DNA of 41,693 bases from a virus: positions 1 through 41,693 of the IMG/VR virus record IMGVR_UViG_3300006920_000088; one strand, given 5' to 3'. The translations under genes and the position numbers were made by a program. The notes beneath the pieces are model-generated. The model made no database searches and was not told where the DNA came from. It saw nothing but the letters and a program-made list of their open reading frames with translations. This document shows positions 39,443 to 41,693 of the stretch, piece after piece (positions within the stretch are counted from its first letter, which is position 1; the number at the start of each line of letters is the position of its first letter).

Positions 39443-39994
39443 ATGTCTAATCTGTTAGTTATAGATGATTTCTATAACAATGCTGAAGAAGTACGTGCAC
39501 ATGCCTTATCTAAGGACTTCACTGTAGCCGGAAACTATCCCGGTTTAAGGACAGAGATTGAACTAGGCCCTTGGTTCTATGGTTTCAAGTCTCACTTCGA
39601 GAAGTTGCTAAACCTTAAAATAACTCGTTGGCCGGAAGAGTATAATAGTGTATTCCAATATACTACGAAGGACGACAAGACTTGGGTACACTACGATGCC
39701 ACTCAGTGGGCATGTGTGGTATACCTGACACCTGACGCTCCGCTTGACTCCGGCACAGCGTTATATCGACATAAAGAAACTGGTATCTTCCGAAATACCC
39801 CTGATGCTGCTGTTGACTTCAATGAAGTTCAGACAGTTGACGAGGATTGGGAGAAGGTAGCCGAAGTAGGAAACCTCTTTAATAGAGCGGTAATCTACAA
39901 TGGCAACTACTATCACAGAAGTGTACGCCCTGGATTTGGTACGTGTAAGTTTACTGGACGTCTCTTCCAAACCTTTTTCTTTGACACGGAGTAA
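39443..39994 (+). CDS. 2OG-Fe(II) oxygenase-like protein (DUF6445-type)
   Basis: A 183-residue protein. WVHYDATQWACVVYLTPDAP supplies an H-x-D pair, GTALYRHKETG a conserved turn, and AVIYNGNYYHRSVRPGFG a distal His with a basic residue in GRLFQTFFF downstream. This layout fits a small double-stranded beta-helix dioxygenase like DUF6445. Known relatives are uncharacterised. In this phage it could hydroxylate proline or lysine in the collagen-like fibre or act on nucleotides; that is speculation. AAGGAAAA precedes ATG 39443. Confidence 0.7.
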   Translation: MSNLLVIDDFYNNAEEVRAHALSKDFTVAGNYPGLRTEIELGPWFYGFKSHFEKLLNLKITRWPEEYNSVFQYTTKDDKTWVHYDATQWACVVYLTPDAPLDSGTALYRHKETGIFRNTPDAAVDFNEVQTVDEDWEKVAEVGNLFNRAVIYNGNYYHRSVRPGFGTCKFTGRLFQTFFFDTE

Positions 39995-40029
39995 ATAACT
40001 AAACCAACTAACTGCCCAGGAGAACTCTT

Positions 40030-40212
40030 ATGTCTAAGACAAGAATGAATACTTCAAAACGTGTAAAGAAACACCGCAAACGTGTGAACAAAGAACTTAA
40101 CACTCAAAGAGCAGAGGCTAAACTAAATGCGTGTGATGACAGCGGTATCGACTGGTTAGCAATTAATGCTGACTGGTTAGCTGAGTCCACCTTAACCGAA
40201 CAGAAGGAATAA
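40030..40212 (+). CDS. Small basic hypothetical protein, 60 residues
   Basis: CAGGAGAA precedes ATG 40030. The N-terminal half is very basic (SKRVKKHRKRVNKELN), suggesting RNA or DNA binding; the C-terminal half is acidic. It ends 1 bp before the next start. Unknown. Confidence 0.55.
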   Translation: MSKTRMNTSKRVKKHRKRVNKELNTQRAEAKLNACDDSGIDWLAINADWLAESTLTEQKE

Positions 40213-40213
40213 C

Positions 40214-40696
40214 ATGAGCAACGATTACGATGACCCGAACATTAGCGCGGAGGATACTACGGTAGACCCTAACGCTAACGAGCCTGTCTCAGAAAAGAGG
40301 AATGGCGGTAAGAGAGCAGGTGCTGGACGACCTCGGGGTTCTAAAAATCAATTCTCTAAGCACTCAGTTGATAGGCTAAAAGAATTAAACTTCGACCCAA
40401 TGGAGAAGATGGTAGATCTCTATTTTGAGACAGAGCAGATTATTGATGAGATGGAGGATACTGACCACCCAAGACGCTACAGTGCTCCTGCTTTAGCTGC
40501 ACTAGTAATCAACAAACAAAAGATAGTGAATGACTTATTACGTTATGGTTATCGATATGTGCCTGAGAAGATTGAGACAGAGGTTACCGATAGGAAGCCT
40601 TTCCAGATCAACCTTACTGGTGTCACTATCGAAGATGCTAACATAGTTGAAGTTATACCCGCAGTGGACAGTGAAGACGCTGACACTCAACATTAA
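40214..40696 (+). CDS. Terminase small subunit-like protein
   Basis: A 160-residue protein with an acidic start, then KRAGAGRPRGSKNQFSK, an AT-hook-like DNA-binding element, and VDRLKELNFDPMEKMVDLYF, the helical pattern of many phage small terminases. C-terminal half unassigned. The small subunit recognises phage DNA for packaging. The large subunit is not in the window and may lie downstream. Regulatory DNA-binding protein is the alternative. Followed by a terminator. Confidence 0.6.
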   Translation: MSNDYDDPNISAEDTTVDPNANEPVSEKRNGGKRAGAGRPRGSKNQFSKHSVDRLKELNFDPMEKMVDLYFETEQIIDEMEDTDHPRRYSAPALAALVINKQKIVNDLLRYGYRYVPEKIETEVTDRKPFQINLTGVTIEDANIVEVIPAVDSEDADTQH

Positions 40697-40703
40697 TTGA
40701 ATT

Positions 40704-40735
40704 GCCCTAATACCTCTATGGTGTTGGGGCTTTTT
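40704..40735 (+). terminator. Rho-independent terminator
   Basis: An 11-bp perfect stem (two G-U pairs) from GCCCTAATACC and GGTGTTGGGGC with a TCTAT loop, then TTTTT. Separates the terminase-like gene from the lysis gene. Confidence 0.9.
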
Positions 40736-40751
40736 ACTATTAGGAAAGATT

Positions 40752-41285
40752 ATGAAAGAAAACTTTGAGTCGTTTATGGAGGTCATCTTGTCTGTTGAAG
40801 GTGGTTATGTTAATGACCCCGATGATAGCGGCGGAGAGACCAACTACGGCATTACTATAGCCACTTATACAGCATACTTCGAACCCTTATATGGTCGTAA
40901 GCCTTCCTCGGCGGATATGAAGTGGATGCGTATAGGAGACGTGAGAGCCCTCTACAAACAAGAGTATTGGGATAAGGTTAGAGGCGATGACTTACCTTCT
41001 GGTATAGATATCATAGTGGCGGATATGGCTGTCAATAGCGGTGTGCATCGTGCAGCTCTTAAGCTACAAGGTTTACTACCCTTAAAAGCAGATGGTATCA
41101 TAGGCTCTAAAACAGTAGCAGCGGTTAAGGCGGTACCAAGTGAATGGTTACTACACAACTACTTCCTTGCCAGGCGTTCTTTTTACAATGATACAGGTAA
41201 TATTAACAACAATAAGAAGTTCTTAAAGGGTTGGTACAATCGTTTAAATGCCGTTTACACAATATGCCATGAGCTGGTATACTAA
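40752..41285 (+). CDS. Endolysin, GH108 N-acetylmuramidase
   Basis: A 177-residue peptidoglycan hydrolase. SVEGGYVNDPDDSGGETNYGIT holds the family signature with candidate catalytic Glu16; YWDKVRGDDLPSGIDIIVADMAVNSG and the C-terminal peptidoglycan-binding-3-like half (LKADGIIGSKTVAAV) complete it. No signal peptide, so release needs a holin, which could be one of the small membrane proteins but cannot be assigned. TAGGAAAGATT precedes ATG 40752. Confidence 0.92.
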   Translation: MKENFESFMEVILSVEGGYVNDPDDSGGETNYGITIATYTAYFEPLYGRKPSSADMKWMRIGDVRALYKQEYWDKVRGDDLPSGIDIIVADMAVNSGVHRAALKLQGLLPLKADGIIGSKTVAAVKAVPSEWLLHNYFLARRSFYNDTGNINNNKKFLKGWYNRLNAVYTICHELVY

Positions 41286-41309
41286 TATAAATCAAAGAGA
41301 TACAAAATT

Positions 41310-41588
41310 ATGAAGAAATTAAATTCTGTGTTAGCAGCAATAGTGTTGGGAGCCCTGCTACTAATAGCTAGGTCTCTCCCCGCCCATGCAGCCGAGATAC
41401 GCGTAGTAGAGCACAACGTGAAAGAACTTGTTATAACTATAGAAGGTAGATTCTACAACGAGACAGATAAGCAGCTGGAAGCGGTTCTAAAAGCAACAGT
41501 GAGTAGATACCCTTACTCCCGCCTACTGCTAGTATTAGACTCCCCTGGAGGTACAACAACTGCTGGTCTAGGGATGGCTACCCTCTAG
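41310..41588 (+). CDS. Exported protein with a truncated ClpP/SppA-like start
   Basis: A 92-residue frame with a signal peptide (MKKLNSVLAAIVLGALLLIARSLPAHAAE). Residues 68-88 read SRLLLVLDSPGGTTTAGLGMA, the LxSPGGxxxAG motif that begins the catalytic core of ClpP/SppA-type proteases, but a TAG stop follows at once. No other downstream frame continues the fold. It may be a truncated gene or a short protein that only resembles the family. The stop lies in a 7-bp TAGGTAG/CTACCTA hairpin (41586-41606); the remaining bases to 41693 show no gene. Confidence 0.5.
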   Translation: MKKLNSVLAAIVLGALLLIARSLPAHAAEIRVVEHNVKELVITIEGRFYNETDKQLEAVLKATVSRYPYSRLLLVLDSPGGTTTAGLGMATL

Positions 41589-41693
41589 GTAGGGAATGAC
41601 TACCTAAAATTGGCTATAGGTATTGCCAGTGCTAGTTTTCCCTTTCTTACTTCTTATAATAGTCACTAGTGTCATCAACTAAACACCCATAAC

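Noticed and set aside
41619-41670. Promoter at the window end (TATAAT near 41657)
   Set aside because: No -35 sequence at suitable spacing and no gene visible downstream in the window.
1-41693. tRNA genes, CRISPR arrays, insertion sequences, integrase
   Set aside because: Read for cloverleaf-like acceptor/TPsiC patterns, regularly spaced repeats and transposase or recombinase motifs; none was convincing.

Overview
The window is a gap-poor stretch of a lytic tailed-phage genome (Caudoviricetes). Every supported gene is on the + strand, genes overlap or abut, and there is no tRNA, insertion sequence, integrase or CRISPR array. A single-subunit RNA polymerase, a gp2.5-type ssDNA-binding protein, a family A DNA polymerase, a FEN-type 5'-3' exonuclease and a fused primase-helicase place it in the broad T7-like replication group. 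The gene content is much larger than T7: ribonucleotide reductase, AAA+ machines, ClpP, glycosyltransferases. The A+T-rich sequence, Gram-negative-type signal peptides and tail-fibre families suggest a gammaproteobacterial, possibly marine, host; this is inference.

Layout. (1) 1-12.0 kb: host-recognition and fibre region. It opens with the end of a collagen-like (Gly-X-Y) fibre, followed at once by a 633-residue enzyme that combines a GT25 glycosyltransferase, a PLOD-type glycosyltransferase and a lysyl-hydroxylase-type 2OG-Fe(II) oxygenase, then another GT-A glycosyltransferase. Next come small fibre proteins, a tail-fibre assembly protein, two fibre/tailspike proteins sharing the same N-terminal anchor, an SGNH esterase-like fibre, a highly repetitive LDWNK protein and two small virion proteins, closed by a terminator at about 12.03 kb. 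(2) 12.05-15.9 kb: early-type region of very small genes behind duplicated promoter-like and leader motifs. It includes an ADP-ribosyltransferase-like mini-protein, two paralogous HExxH proteins and several exported or membrane peptides, and ends in an exceptional 58-bp RNA hairpin plus T-tract. (3) 15.9-34.5 kb: RNA polymerase, SSB, nucleotide metabolism (deoxyribosyltransferase-like, DUF3310, dCMP deaminase, NrdA with built-in glutaredoxin, NrdB), DNA polymerase, exonuclease, GIY-YIG-like nuclease, primase-helicase, an AAA+ ATPase and a FkbM-type methyltransferase, closed by a terminator. (4) 34.6-40.7 kb: MoxR ATPase, VWA/metallopeptidase protein, unknown partners, ClpP-like protease, a second 2OG oxygenase-like protein and a terminase-small-subunit-like protein, closed by a terminator. 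(5) 40.75 kb to the end: a GH108 endolysin and a truncated ClpP/SppA-like exported ORF.

How the parts work together. The phage RNA polymerase probably transcribes the replication and late genes. The nucleotide enzymes supply dNTPs to the DNA polymerase/primase-helicase/SSB replisome. The most striking proposal is a self-contained collagen-modification module: the fibre ends with two lysines in X-Lys-Gly context, the site used by animal lysyl hydroxylases, and the next gene appears to encode hydroxylation plus two sugar-transfer activities in one chain. This would make a hydroxylysine-linked glycan on a phage fibre. Domain assignments rest on motif reading by eye; no database search was run.
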